Part shown: positions 7,251 to 15,519 of the stretch, piece by piece
Position numbering within the stretch: the stretch's first letter is position 1
Layout of the letters: each line of letters opens with the position of its first letter
Origin: Clostridiales bacterium
Lineage (GTDB): Bacteria > Bacillota > Clostridia > Oscillospirales > CAG-272
Length of the DNA stretch: 51,324 nt
Direction: 5' to 3'
NCBI GenBank assembly: GCA_022791195.1
Contig: JAAVYP010000013.1
Location: 1-51,324 of the forward strand
Position numbers and translations under genes: made by a program
The notes under the pieces: generated by a model
Told to the model about the DNA's origin: nothing
Seen by the model: the letters and a program-made list of their open reading frames with translations, nothing else
Databases searched by the model: none

Positions 7251-8924
7251 ATGGATTGTCTAACCCTAAAAAAGTCAAATTGTAAAAATTGCTATAAATG
7301 CATTCGCCATTGTCCGGTTAAATCCATTCGTTTTTCAGGCAATCAGGCTTATATTATCGGCAATGAGTGTATCCTTTGCGGCCAGTGTTTCGTGGTTTGT
7401 CCGCAGGACGCCAAACAAATTGTGGACGAGACTGAAAAGGTGAAAGTGCTTTTGCAGGACGGCACACCGGTCATTGCCAGCTTGGCGCCCTCTTTTATTG
7501 CGAATTATGAAGGCGTTGGCATCGAAGCCATGAAAAGTGCGCTTTGCAAACTTGGCTTTGCCGATGTTGAGGAAACGGCCATTGGTGCAACCATCGTGAA
7601 AAACGAGTATGAGCGCATGATCGAAGAGGAGAGCCGTGATATTATTATTTCGTCTTGCTGTCATTCGGTCAATTTGCTGATTCAGAAGTATTATCCTTCG
7701 TCGCTGCCGTATCTTGCTGATGTGCTGTCACCTATGCAGGCCCACTGCAAAGATATAAAACGGCGCATTCCTGATGCAAAAACGGTTTTCATCGGCCCCT
7801 GCGTGGCGAAAAAAGATGAGGCCGCTCATTATGAGGGACTTGTAGACGCGGTGTTGACCTTTGATGAGCTGACCCGCTGGCTGAAAGAAGAGAATATTGA
7901 ACTTTCGGGCGATGCACAGCCGCAGGACAACAGCCGCGCGCGCTTTTTCCCAACCACGGGCGGCATATTAAAAACCCTGACGCATGAAAATCCGCATTAT
8001 ACATACATGGCCATTGACGGCGTAGAAAATTGTATTGCCGCGCTGAAAGATATTGAAAACGGCCGGATTCACCATTGCTTTATTGAGATGTCGGCCTGCG
8101 TCGGCAGCTGTGTGGGCGGCCCGGTTATGGAGAAATTCCACCGTTCGCCTGTGCGGGATTATATGACCGTAGCCAATTTTGCCGGCACCAAGGATTTTGA
8201 AACGGGTGAAACCGATCCGCTGACGCTCAAAAAGCCATTTACTGTCATTGAGCGCACCATGCCCAAGCCAAGTGAGCAGGAAATCACCGACATTTTGCGG
8301 CAGATGGGCAAAACTAAGCCGTCGGATGAACTCAACTGCGGTTCATGCGGGTATAGCACCTGCCGGGAAAAGGCAATCGCCGTGGCTCAGGGCAAGGCGG
8401 AAATTTCTATGTGCCTGCCTTATTTAAAGGACCGGGCCGAAAGCTTTTCGGATAATATTGTCCGCAATACGCCCAATGGTTTAATTGTGCTGAACGAAAA
8501 ATTAGAGGTGCAGCAGATTAACCGGGCTGCTCTGAAAATGCTTCGTCTGCGTTCGGAGTCTGACGTGCTGGGCGACCAAATTATCCGTATTCTGGATCCC
8601 AAGGATTTCTTAGAGGTGTTAAGCCATGGCCGAAGCATCCATAATAAACGGGATTATTTGGCCGAATATGAGAAATATGTAGAACAAAGCATTATCTATG
8701 ATAAAGAGTATCATTTGCTTTTGTGCATTATGCGGGACGTAACCGAAGAGGAAAACGTGCGGGAAAGCAAAGAAAATATCAGTCGCCAAACGGTGGAGAT
8801 TGCCGACAAAGTGGTCGATAAACAAATGCGTATCGTGCAGGAGATTGCTTCGCTGTTAGGCGAAACCGCCGCCGAGACGAAGATTGCGCTTTCCAAATTA
8901 AAGGAGTCGATTTCGGATGAATAA
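7251..8924 (+). CDS. Sensory-type [FeFe]-hydrogenase with PAS domain
   Basis: A 557-residue iron hydrogenase-like protein with the domain order of group C (putative sensory) enzymes. Two [4Fe-4S] ferredoxin motifs come first (C11, C14, C17, C21; C40, C43, C46, C50). The H-cluster domain has ISSCCHS (C136-C137), IGPCVAKKDE (C184) and MSACVGSCVGG (C283, C287). A further [4Fe-4S] motif (C363, C366, C371, C388) leads into a PAS domain (about 395-495) and a helical tail. All H-cluster ligands are present. The motifs differ from productive enzymes: His follows the CC pair where Pro is usual. No kinase or cyclase output domain is attached. The SpoIIE-type phosphatase overlaps its end by 8 bases and is the likely partner. 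Confidence 0.9.
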   Translation: MDCLTLKKSNCKNCYKCIRHCPVKSIRFSGNQAYIIGNECILCGQCFVVCPQDAKQIVDETEKVKVLLQDGTPVIASLAPSFIANYEGVGIEAMKSALCKLGFADVEETAIGATIVKNEYERMIEEESRDIIISSCCHSVNLLIQKYYPSSLPYLADVLSPMQAHCKDIKRRIPDAKTVFIGPCVAKKDEAAHYEGLVDAVLTFDELTRWLKEENIELSGDAQPQDNSRARFFPTTGGILKTLTHENPHYTYMAIDGVENCIAALKDIENGRIHHCFIEMSACVGSCVGGPVMEKFHRSPVRDYMTVANFAGTKDFETGETDPLTLKKPFTVIERTMPKPSEQEITDILRQMGKTKPSDELNCGSCGYSTCREKAIAVAQGKAEISMCLPYLKDRAESFSDNIVRNTPNGLIVLNEKLEVQQINRAALKMLRLRSESDVLGDQIIRILDPKDFLEVLSHGRSIHNKRDYLAEYEKYVEQSIIYDKEYHLLLCIMRDVTEEENVRESKENISRQTVEIADKVVDKQMRIVQEIASLLGETAAETKIALSKLKESISDE

Positions 8925-10089
8925 TTTGTGTGCGGATATCGGCTATAAAAGCATTAATCATGCGGGCGAACAGCTTTGCGGCGACCATGTGGATATTATC
9001 GAGCAAAGTGAAAATTCAACCATTCTGGTGTTGGCCGACGGGCTTGGCAGCGGGGTAAAAGCCAGCATTCTTTCTACCCTGACCTCTAAGATTATATCCA
9101 CCATGATGGCTGAGGGCCTGCCGTTGGAGGAATGCGTGGCTACGATTGCCGCGACCCTGCCCATCTGTTCGGTGCGCGGCGTGGCCTACTCGACCTTTAC
9201 GATTATGCATATCATTAATAATACCACAGCCGAGCTGATTCAATATGACAATCCCCATGTCATTTTGCTGCGTGATTGTAAGGTTTGTGATTATCCGGAG
9301 ACCGAGCTTAACATCGGCGGCAAGAAAATTTATAAATCGGTCATTCCCTTGCAGGAAAACGATATTTTTATTGCCATGAGCGACGGCTGTCCCCATGCAG
9401 GCATTGGCATCTCTTATAATTTCGGCTGGTCCCGAGAGGACATTGCCGATTTTATGGAAACCTTTGCTCATATCGGCTATACAGCGAAAACGCTTTCGAC
9501 CCTGCTGGTAGACGAGTGCAACCGGCTGTATGGAAGTGAGCCGGGCGATGACGCCACGGCGCTTGTCGTTCGCATTCGTAAAAGAGAACCCATGAACATT
9601 TTGTTTGGTCCGCCTTCGCATCGGGACGACGCCGACCGGATGATGTCTTTGTTTTTCTCCAAAGAAGGCAAGCATATTGTGTGCGGCGGCACCACCTCTT
9701 CCATTGCGGCGAAATACTTAGACAAACCGGTGCGTGCTTCGCTGAACTTTGAAAGCGGGGATGTTCCGCCCACAGCGGAAATTGAGGGGGTGGATCTGGT
9801 GACCGAAGGGGTCATCACCATGGCCAAGGTTCTCGAATATGCCAAAGACGCGCTGGACGAGAACAAATGCTATGAGCATTGGAGCATCAAGCATGACGGC
9901 GCTTCGCTGATTTGCCGCATGCTGTTTGAAGAAGCAACGGATATTAACTTCTTTGTCGGCCGGGCGGTCAATCCCGCGCATCAGAACCCTGATTTGCCGA
10001 TTAATTTTAATATTAAGATGAATCTGGTCAAAGAACTGTCGGCCTGTCTGCAAAAAATGGGCAAACGCATAAAGGTCAATTATTTTTAA
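8917..10089 (+). CDS. SpoIIE-family protein phosphatase
   Basis: A 390-residue PP2C-like serine/threonine phosphatase. Metal-binding motifs occur at LADGLGSGVKA (about residues 40-50), AMSDGCPHAGIG (about 152-163) and GDDATALVV (about 209-217). The C-terminal 170 residues are a separate domain that I do not recognise by motif. Its ATG lies inside the end of the hydrogenase gene (8-base overlap), indicating coupled synthesis. Soluble SpoIIE-type phosphatases usually dephosphorylate anti-anti-sigma proteins, but none is encoded here, so the substrate is unknown. The gene order sensory hydrogenase, phosphatase, second hydrogenase resembles reported hydrogenase operons of thermophilic Clostridia. 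Confidence 0.9.
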   Translation: MNNLCADIGYKSINHAGEQLCGDHVDIIEQSENSTILVLADGLGSGVKASILSTLTSKIISTMMAEGLPLEECVATIAATLPICSVRGVAYSTFTIMHIINNTTAELIQYDNPHVILLRDCKVCDYPETELNIGGKKIYKSVIPLQENDIFIAMSDGCPHAGIGISYNFGWSREDIADFMETFAHIGYTAKTLSTLLVDECNRLYGSEPGDDATALVVRIRKREPMNILFGPPSHRDDADRMMSLFFSKEGKHIVCGGTTSSIAAKYLDKPVRASLNFESGDVPPTAEIEGVDLVTEGVITMAKVLEYAKDALDENKCYEHWSIKHDGASLICRMLFEEATDINFFVGRAVNPAHQNPDLPINFNIKMNLVKELSACLQKMGKRIKVNYF

Positions 10090-10109
10090 CCGTAAATAGG
10101 AGGCACCGT

Positions 10110-11534
10110 ATGAGAATTTTTGATACCAAAGTACAGCACTTAAAATATAAGGTACTAAGAGAGGTGGCCAAGCAGGCGTGGGACGACACCCTGCTTGATA
10201 ATCTGCTTGAAATTCCTAAAAAAATTGTGCCTGGCAATACGCCCACCATGCGGTGCTGTGTCTATAAAGAGCGTGCTATTTTGGCAGAGCGTGTCAAGAT
10301 AGCCATGGGCGGCGATAAAGAAAACCCCAATGTGATTGAGGTTATCGAAACCGCCTGTGATGAATGCCCGATGGGTGGTTATGAGGTCACTAACTCCTGC
10401 CGGGGCTGTTTAGCGCACCGGTGCGAGGATGTCTGCCGCAGAGGCGCCATTTCGTTTGACCACAATCACGTGGCGCATATCGATAAATCCAAATGCGTCG
10501 ATTGCGGTGCTTGTGCGAAGGTGTGCCCTTATTCAGCCATCGTCAACCGCAAACGTCCCTGTGAAAACGCCTGCAAAATTAAAGCGATTTCCATGAACGA
10601 GAATAAGGCCGCGGCGATTGATAATGACAAATGCATTGCCTGCGGCGCTTGTGTATATCAGTGTCCGTTCGGGGCAATCACAGACAAATCTTATATTTTA
10701 GACGCGATAGACATTTTGAAAAAGAGCGATAAGAACGAGAAATACAAAGTGTTTGCCGTGGTGGCTCCCTCCATTTCCAGCCAATTCTCTTATGCGAAAT
10801 TAGGACAGGTGATCACCGGCCTCAAAGAACTCGGCTTTTATACGGTGATCGAGGCGGCGCTGGGCGCTGATATGGTGGCTCATGCCGAGTCAAAGGAATT
10901 GGCCGAAAAAGGATTTTTGACCAGCTCCTGCTGTCCGGCCTTTGTCAGCTATATTGAAAAATCATTTCCGGATCTTTTGCCGTTTGTCTCGCACAACCTT
11001 TCGCCTATGGCGACCATTGCGAAATATATCAAAGAGCATGAGGAGCCTTGCAAGGTAATCTTTATCGGTCCTTGCACAGCGAAGAAGGGAGAGGTGCAGA
11101 AGGAGAGTGTCAAGCCGTATGTGGACGTAGCCATGACGTTTGAAGAGCTGCAGGCTCTGTTTGACAGCCGTGATTTGGACATTACCACGCGGGAAGAGGA
11201 CGTGCTGGATAACGCTTCCTATTTCGGACGAATCTTTGCCCGCAGCGGCGGCCTTTCGGATGCGGTAGCGCAAGGGCTCAAAGAACATGGCATGGAAGAT
11301 TTTGACCTGAAAGCGCTTCCTTGTGACGGCATTGAAGCTTGCCGGACGGCCTTGCTGAAAAAGAGCAAGAATGTATTGGATGCTAACTTTATTGAAGGCA
11401 TGGCCTGTATCGGCGGCTGTATCGGCGGCGCGGGCTGTCTGACACATGGCGAGAAAAACAAGGCCGAAGTGGATAAATATGGCATGGAGGCCTATGAGAA
11501 AACCATTGGCAGTGCGATTTCCATGCTGAAATAA
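10110..11534 (+). CDS. [FeFe]-hydrogenase, group B-like
   Basis: A 474-residue monomeric iron hydrogenase. The N-terminal half has many iron-sulfur ligands: C97/C100/C105/C109, a ferredoxin motif C129-C132-C135-C139, and a second at C175-C178-C181-C185. The H-cluster motifs are TSSCCPAF (C274-C275), IGPCTAKKGE (C322) and GMACIGGCIGG (C433, C437), with ligands and the proton-relay Cys intact. The PAF and GPC variants fit group B enzymes (Clostridium pasteurianum CpIII type) rather than the classical CpI form. It should interconvert H+ and H2 with ferredoxin. The start follows AGGAGG by six bases. It ends the operon and is followed by a strong terminator. No HydE/F/G maturases lie in the window. 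Confidence 0.92.
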   Translation: MRIFDTKVQHLKYKVLREVAKQAWDDTLLDNLLEIPKKIVPGNTPTMRCCVYKERAILAERVKIAMGGDKENPNVIEVIETACDECPMGGYEVTNSCRGCLAHRCEDVCRRGAISFDHNHVAHIDKSKCVDCGACAKVCPYSAIVNRKRPCENACKIKAISMNENKAAAIDNDKCIACGACVYQCPFGAITDKSYILDAIDILKKSDKNEKYKVFAVVAPSISSQFSYAKLGQVITGLKELGFYTVIEAALGADMVAHAESKELAEKGFLTSSCCPAFVSYIEKSFPDLLPFVSHNLSPMATIAKYIKEHEEPCKVIFIGPCTAKKGEVQKESVKPYVDVAMTFEELQALFDSRDLDITTREEDVLDNASYFGRIFARSGGLSDAVAQGLKEHGMEDFDLKALPCDGIEACRTALLKKSKNVLDANFIEGMACIGGCIGGAGCLTHGEKNKAEVDKYGMEAYEKTIGSAISMLK

Positions 11535-11552
11535 GGGAACAATCATAAAAAA

Positions 11553-11583
11553 TAAAAGAAGCGGCTTTAGCCGCTTCTTTTAT
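11553..11583. terminator. Bidirectional terminator
   Basis: AAAAGAAGCGGC and GCCGCTTCTTTT flank a TTTA loop. It works in both directions and separates the hydrogenase operon (+) from the phosphoglucomutase (-), whose stop codon lies within it. Confidence 0.9.
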
Positions 11584-13292
11584 TTCGTCCAGGAATTGAC
11601 GATTTTTTGATAGGCCGCCATCTTGGCTTCTGCTTCTTTTGGCTCGTCAGCATGGAGCAATAAATAAACCTTGATTTTTGGCTCGGTTCCCGAAGGACGA
11701 ATCACCACGACGTTGTCGTTTTCGGTGCGGTAATACAGCACATTCGATTCGGGCAAACCGGTTGGTGCGGTTGCCCCCGTTGCAAGATCGGTGATGAGTC
11801 CGGTTTTGTAATCTCTGATTTCAGTGACCGTGTCACCGTCAAAATCGATCGGAGGATTTTGACGCATAGTATCCATCAGGGCTTTCATGCGGGTAAGACC
11901 GTCAAGGCCTTCCATGTAAATGTTTTCGGTTAACTCCCGATAAAAGCCGTATTTTTGATATAATGCTTCCAGCGCATCGCACAGGGTCATGTTCTTGGCC
12001 CGGTAATATGCGGCCATATCGCAGACTAAGACCGAGGCAACGACAGCGTCTTTGTCTAACGCATGCGTACCTTTGAGATAGCCGTAGCTTTCTTCATAGC
12101 CAAATAAGAAAGAACCGTGTCCCTCTTTCTGATAGCGGTTGATGACCTCGCCAATAAACTTAAAGCCGGTCAGTACGTTGTGCAGCGTGACGCCATTTTG
12201 CTGACAGATGGCAGATGCCAGTTCACTGGTGACGATTGTCTTGATCGCATAGGGTTCCTCGGGCAGGCCGCCCTTTTCTTTGTAGGCGGTGATGATATAG
12301 TCGAGCAGCAGCGCGCCGGTCTGGTTGCCGGTCAGCACTTCAAAACCGTTTTTGCCCCGAGCCATCACGCCTAAACGGTCCGCATCGGGATCGTTGGCAA
12401 TGATAAGATCGCTGTTGACCTGTTCGGCTTTCTCTATGCCAAGCGCAAATACCTCCGGCAGTTCGGGATTGGGAAAAGGAACGGTGGGGAAGTTGCCGTC
12501 CGGTGTCATTTGCTCGTCAACGATGTATAAATGTTTTAGTCCCATGCGGCGCAGTGCTTCGGGCACTAACCGATAGCCTGCTCCGTTTAAGGGTGTATAG
12601 ACAATTTTGAGTGTGTCGGCCGCCTTCGCAAGCGGTTCCGGCAAGATTCTTTCGCCGAGAACAGCCTCTAAGAATTTTTCATCAATGTCGGGGCCGACCA
12701 TGGTGATGGCTCCGTTTTGTACTGCTTCATCAAAATCACAGCTTTTTACATCGTCAAAAATATCCGTTTGTGCAATCAGGGCAGAAATGGTTTCGGCTTG
12801 TTCCAGCGAAATCTGCGCGCCATCAGACCAATAAACCTTATAGCCGTTGTATTGCTTGGGATTATGTGAAGCCGTGATATTAATGCCGCCGGCGGCGCCT
12901 AAAAACCGAAGCGCGAAAGAAAGGACAGGTGTGGGACGAATATCGTCAAAAGCATAAACCTTGATGCCGTTTGCCGCCAGAACCTCACAGGCTATTTTAG
13001 CGAAAAGGTCTGAGTTGTTTCGGGAGTCTCTGCCTACCACAACGCCTTTGTCGGCGGCGCCTTCTTGTAAAATATAACGGGCAAAACCCTGCGTCGCCCA
13101 AGCAACGGTGTATGCGTTCATGCCGTTAATGCCGGGGGCCATCGTGCCGCGCAACCCGGCTGTACCGAAAGAAAGGGGCGCAAAAAATCGAAATTCTTTT
13201 TCCTCTTCTGTATACGTGGCAAGAATTTCTTTCGTGGCTTTGTCTACTTTTTCTGATTGGATCCATTTGTCATAATTTTGCTGATAATTCAT
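11580..13292 (-). CDS. pgcA: Phosphoglucomutase/phosphomannomutase
   Basis: A 570-residue alpha-D-phosphohexomutase interconverting glucose-1-phosphate and glucose-6-phosphate (or the mannose forms), supplying sugar nucleotides for the envelope. The phosphoserine loop is TASHNPKQYNGYK, the metal loop is NDPDADRLG, the sugar loop is GYEESYGYL and the phosphate-binding loop is RPSGTEPKIKVY. The length fits the PgcA subfamily. A GAAAGGAAAGG site precedes the ATG. It is last in a long co-directional - strand series and ends in the shared bidirectional terminator. The gene symbol is by family resemblance; glucose versus mannose preference cannot be read here. Confidence 0.92.
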   Translation of the reverse strand: MNYQQNYDKWIQSEKVDKATKEILATYTEEEKEFRFFAPLSFGTAGLRGTMAPGINGMNAYTVAWATQGFARYILQEGAADKGVVVGRDSRNNSDLFAKIACEVLAANGIKVYAFDDIRPTPVLSFALRFLGAAGGINITASHNPKQYNGYKVYWSDGAQISLEQAETISALIAQTDIFDDVKSCDFDEAVQNGAITMVGPDIDEKFLEAVLGERILPEPLAKAADTLKIVYTPLNGAGYRLVPEALRRMGLKHLYIVDEQMTPDGNFPTVPFPNPELPEVFALGIEKAEQVNSDLIIANDPDADRLGVMARGKNGFEVLTGNQTGALLLDYIITAYKEKGGLPEEPYAIKTIVTSELASAICQQNGVTLHNVLTGFKFIGEVINRYQKEGHGSFLFGYEESYGYLKGTHALDKDAVVASVLVCDMAAYYRAKNMTLCDALEALYQKYGFYRELTENIYMEGLDGLTRMKALMDTMRQNPPIDFDGDTVTEIRDYKTGLITDLATGATAPTGLPESNVLYYRTENDNVVVIRPSGTEPKIKVYLLLHADEPKEAEAKMAAYQKIVNSWTK

Positions 13293-13372
13293 AGGGGTGC
13301 CTTTCCTTTCGTTTTTGCCAGAGCGCTTTGTTGTTTGCTTGCATGACAGCGCCGTATATATGTTATGTATGG

Positions 13373-13642
13373 TTAAGATGCGCTTTCGGTTTTGCTTTTA
13401 TACGTGCGCAGCGCGTTGGCGAGCTGGTCCGGGCAGGAGGTGGGTTTCATTCCGCATTGTATGCCCGAGAGTTTTTCGATCAAATCATCAATTTTCATGC
13501 CCTCGCAAAGGGCGCTGACTCCCTGTGTGTTGCCCGAGCATCCGCCGGTAAAGACAACGCGGGTGACGGTATCGCCGTCTACTGTGATTTGTATATTGCG
13601 CGAACAAGTGCCGCGCGGTTGATAATCAAAAGTTGTTTCCAT
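13373..13642 (-). CDS. TSCPD domain protein
   Basis: An 89-residue protein of the TIGR03905 type, named after its TSCPD motif, which is present near the C terminus (KPTSCPDQL). Four cysteines are conserved-looking (GTCSRNI, GGCSGNTQG, ALCEGM, TSCPD). The start at 13642 overlaps the end of birA by 17 bases and has GAAAGGG upstream. A related domain occurs in some vitamin B12-dependent ribonucleotide reductases, where it may bind metal, but free-standing copies have no established role. Its place between birA and the phosphoglucomutase is not informative. Confidence 0.85.
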   Translation of the reverse strand: METTFDYQPRGTCSRNIQITVDGDTVTRVVFTGGCSGNTQGVSALCEGMKIDDLIEKLSGIQCGMKPTSCPDQLANALRTYKSKTESAS

Positions 13643-14612
13643 TGTTTTTGTCCCTTTCGTGAATAATTGACTGGGGAAGAATTGAGATTTCACCCGAGGA
13701 AAGCGTTTGTCGGCCTTCTTTGGTTTCGACGAGCAGGTTGCCGTCGGGCAGGATGTCAAGCGCCGTTCCCATGTAAGAAATTCCGTTTTTCACGAAGCTG
13801 ATTTCCTCACCCAGAACAAAGCAGAGCGATTTGTATTCTTGGACAATGGCCGTAAGATCGAAGGTTTTGAATAAGGCGTCAAAGTGATTGATTACGCCGG
13901 CAATTGTTTGGCCCGGTGAAAGTGTACCGCCTGCCTCCTCCAAGGAGGTGATTTTGTGCTGCAATTCGGCGGGCCTTTCGGTCTTTTTCAAATTAATGCC
14001 GATGCCCACGACAATGCCGGTGCTCATTCTGGCCTCGGCGTCGAGTGTGACCTCGGTCAGAATGCCGCAGATTTTTTTGGGGGGAATATACACATCGTTT
14101 ACCCACTTGATTTGTGCGTCGGCGCCCGCCTCACGCAGGGTGCGGGCTGTGGCAATCGCCGCTATAAAGGTGAGGGCCCACATCTGGTCAAGCGGGAGGG
14201 CTTTTTTAATCAAAAGACTAAAGTAAACCCCGCTTCCTACCGGCGAATGAAAGCTGTTGCCGCGGCGGCCTTTGCCGCCCGTCTGCGTTTTGGCCGTCAC
14301 AATCATACCGTCCGGAAACTCCGGGTGATCGCGTAAATAGGTGTTGGTTGAATCGACTTCATCCAGAACGATGACCTCATGCGATTGATGCAGCCATTTT
14401 GTAATATTCAGGGGAATTAAAATATCCTCGGCATGGTGCAGTGTGTAGCCGCCCTTTGTTTTTGCGTCGATGACGTAGCCGTCTTGGCGCAGTGCCTCGA
14501 CGCCTTTGCAAACCGCCATGCGGGATAGGCCCAACCGGCGGGCCATAGCTTCGCCGGTCATGCTGCCGCCGGCTTCAATTAACAGGGTTAATACGTTTTC
14601 CTTAGTGCTCAT
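13626..14612 (-). CDS. birA: Bifunctional biotin ligase/repressor BirA
   Basis: A 328-residue protein that attaches biotin to carboxylase carrier proteins and can repress biotin genes. An N-terminal winged helix (about 1-60: MTGEAMARRLGLSRMAVCKGVEAL) is followed by the ligase domain with the biotinyl-AMP loop GKGRRGNSF (113-121), KWVNDVY and KKICGILTE. The final 50 residues form the SH3-like C-terminal domain. The start ATG overlaps the upstream lipid kinase gene by 11 bases. Having the DNA-binding domain implies transcriptional control of biotin uptake or synthesis genes, none of which are in this window. Confidence 0.95.
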   Translation of the reverse strand: MSTKENVLTLLIEAGGSMTGEAMARRLGLSRMAVCKGVEALRQDGYVIDAKTKGGYTLHHAEDILIPLNITKWLHQSHEVIVLDEVDSTNTYLRDHPEFPDGMIVTAKTQTGGKGRRGNSFHSPVGSGVYFSLLIKKALPLDQMWALTFIAAIATARTLREAGADAQIKWVNDVYIPPKKICGILTEVTLDAEARMSTGIVVGIGINLKKTERPAELQHKITSLEEAGGTLSPGQTIAGVINHFDALFKTFDLTAIVQEYKSLCFVLGEEISFVKNGISYMGTALDILPDGNLLVETKEGRQTLSSGEISILPQSIIHERDKNNGNNF

Positions 14613-15516
14613 GCTGTATAAATGCCTCGGGAACTAACACGTTCAGCTTTTTGTTCAGCATTTCGATTTCAAAAGGAAGCTTCAGTCCGTTTTCTCCGTC
14701 CAGCGAAACGTCCATGTCTTTATCGGCGGAAATTTTGCAGCGGCTGCAATTCATGCTGATGATGTTTTTGTCACCCTTGTGGGCCAAAAGATTGATGCCG
14801 ACCGCAGCCCGCTCGACCGGATTGCAGTTTTTGACGACCATAATGTTCATCAGCCCGTCCTGAATATCCGCTTCGCTGATTAAATTTTTCATTCCGCCGA
14901 CGTCGGTTCCGTTCAGTACGGCAAACACCAGCGCCTCTGTCTGTACCGTTTCTTTTTCGGTTTCCACCGTGATGTGAAAAGTTTTCATATCCGCCAGTTC
15001 GCCGAGCGCGGCAATGTAATAGGCTAATGAACCAAACACTTTTTTGAATTCGGGGCTGGTCGTATGCGAAACACCGACAAACACCCCCGCAGCAATGCTG
15101 TTGCAGATATATTGCTCTTTGTCACCGGCAGTGATTTTTAAAAGATCCACCTTGGCCGTGTGTCCTTGACAGAACACAGACAGGCAGTCTGCAAGACCGG
15201 CCGGCATTCGGAGATTGCGGGCAAAATCGTTGCAGGTGCCGCTTGGTATAATGCCGACAGGGGTGTCGTTTCCGGCCTTAACCATCTTGTCGATCATTTG
15301 GCCCACCGTGCCGTCTCCGCCGGAAATGAGCACAGCGTCAAAGGTCTCCCGATCGGCTAACAGTTTATCGAGGATAGGATCATCTTCTAAAGAAAACAAG
15401 CGATGGGGCACGGTGTAAATTTGATTTTTATAGAGAGTGCCTAAAATTTTATCTAACTCATGACCACCTGTTTGAGAACCGGAATAGGGGTTGTAGAGAT
15501 AAAGATATTTTTTCAT
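14602..15516 (-). CDS. Diacylglycerol kinase-like lipid kinase
   Basis: A 304-residue protein of the DagK/YegS/BmrU family, which phosphorylates diacylglycerol or related lipids at the membrane. The N-terminal NPYSGSQTG, the nucleotide-binding SGGDGTV (65-71) and IPSGTCNDFARNL (90-102) are all intact. The C-terminal beta-sandwich domain looks complete. The start follows GAAAGG by about nine bases and lies 3 bases after the htpG stop. In Gram-positives the DgkB member recycles diacylglycerol from lipoteichoic acid synthesis. Substrate choice cannot be told from sequence alone. Confidence 0.9.
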   Translation of the reverse strand: MKKYLYLYNPYSGSQTGGHELDKILGTLYKNQIYTVPHRLFSLEDDPILDKLLADRETFDAVLISGGDGTVGQMIDKMVKAGNDTPVGIIPSGTCNDFARNLRMPAGLADCLSVFCQGHTAKVDLLKITAGDKEQYICNSIAAGVFVGVSHTTSPEFKKVFGSLAYYIAALGELADMKTFHITVETEKETVQTEALVFAVLNGTDVGGMKNLISEADIQDGLMNIMVVKNCNPVERAAVGINLLAHKGDKNIISMNCSRCKISADKDMDVSLDGENGLKLPFEIEMLNKKLNVLVPEAFIQHEH

Positions 15517-15519
15517 TGC

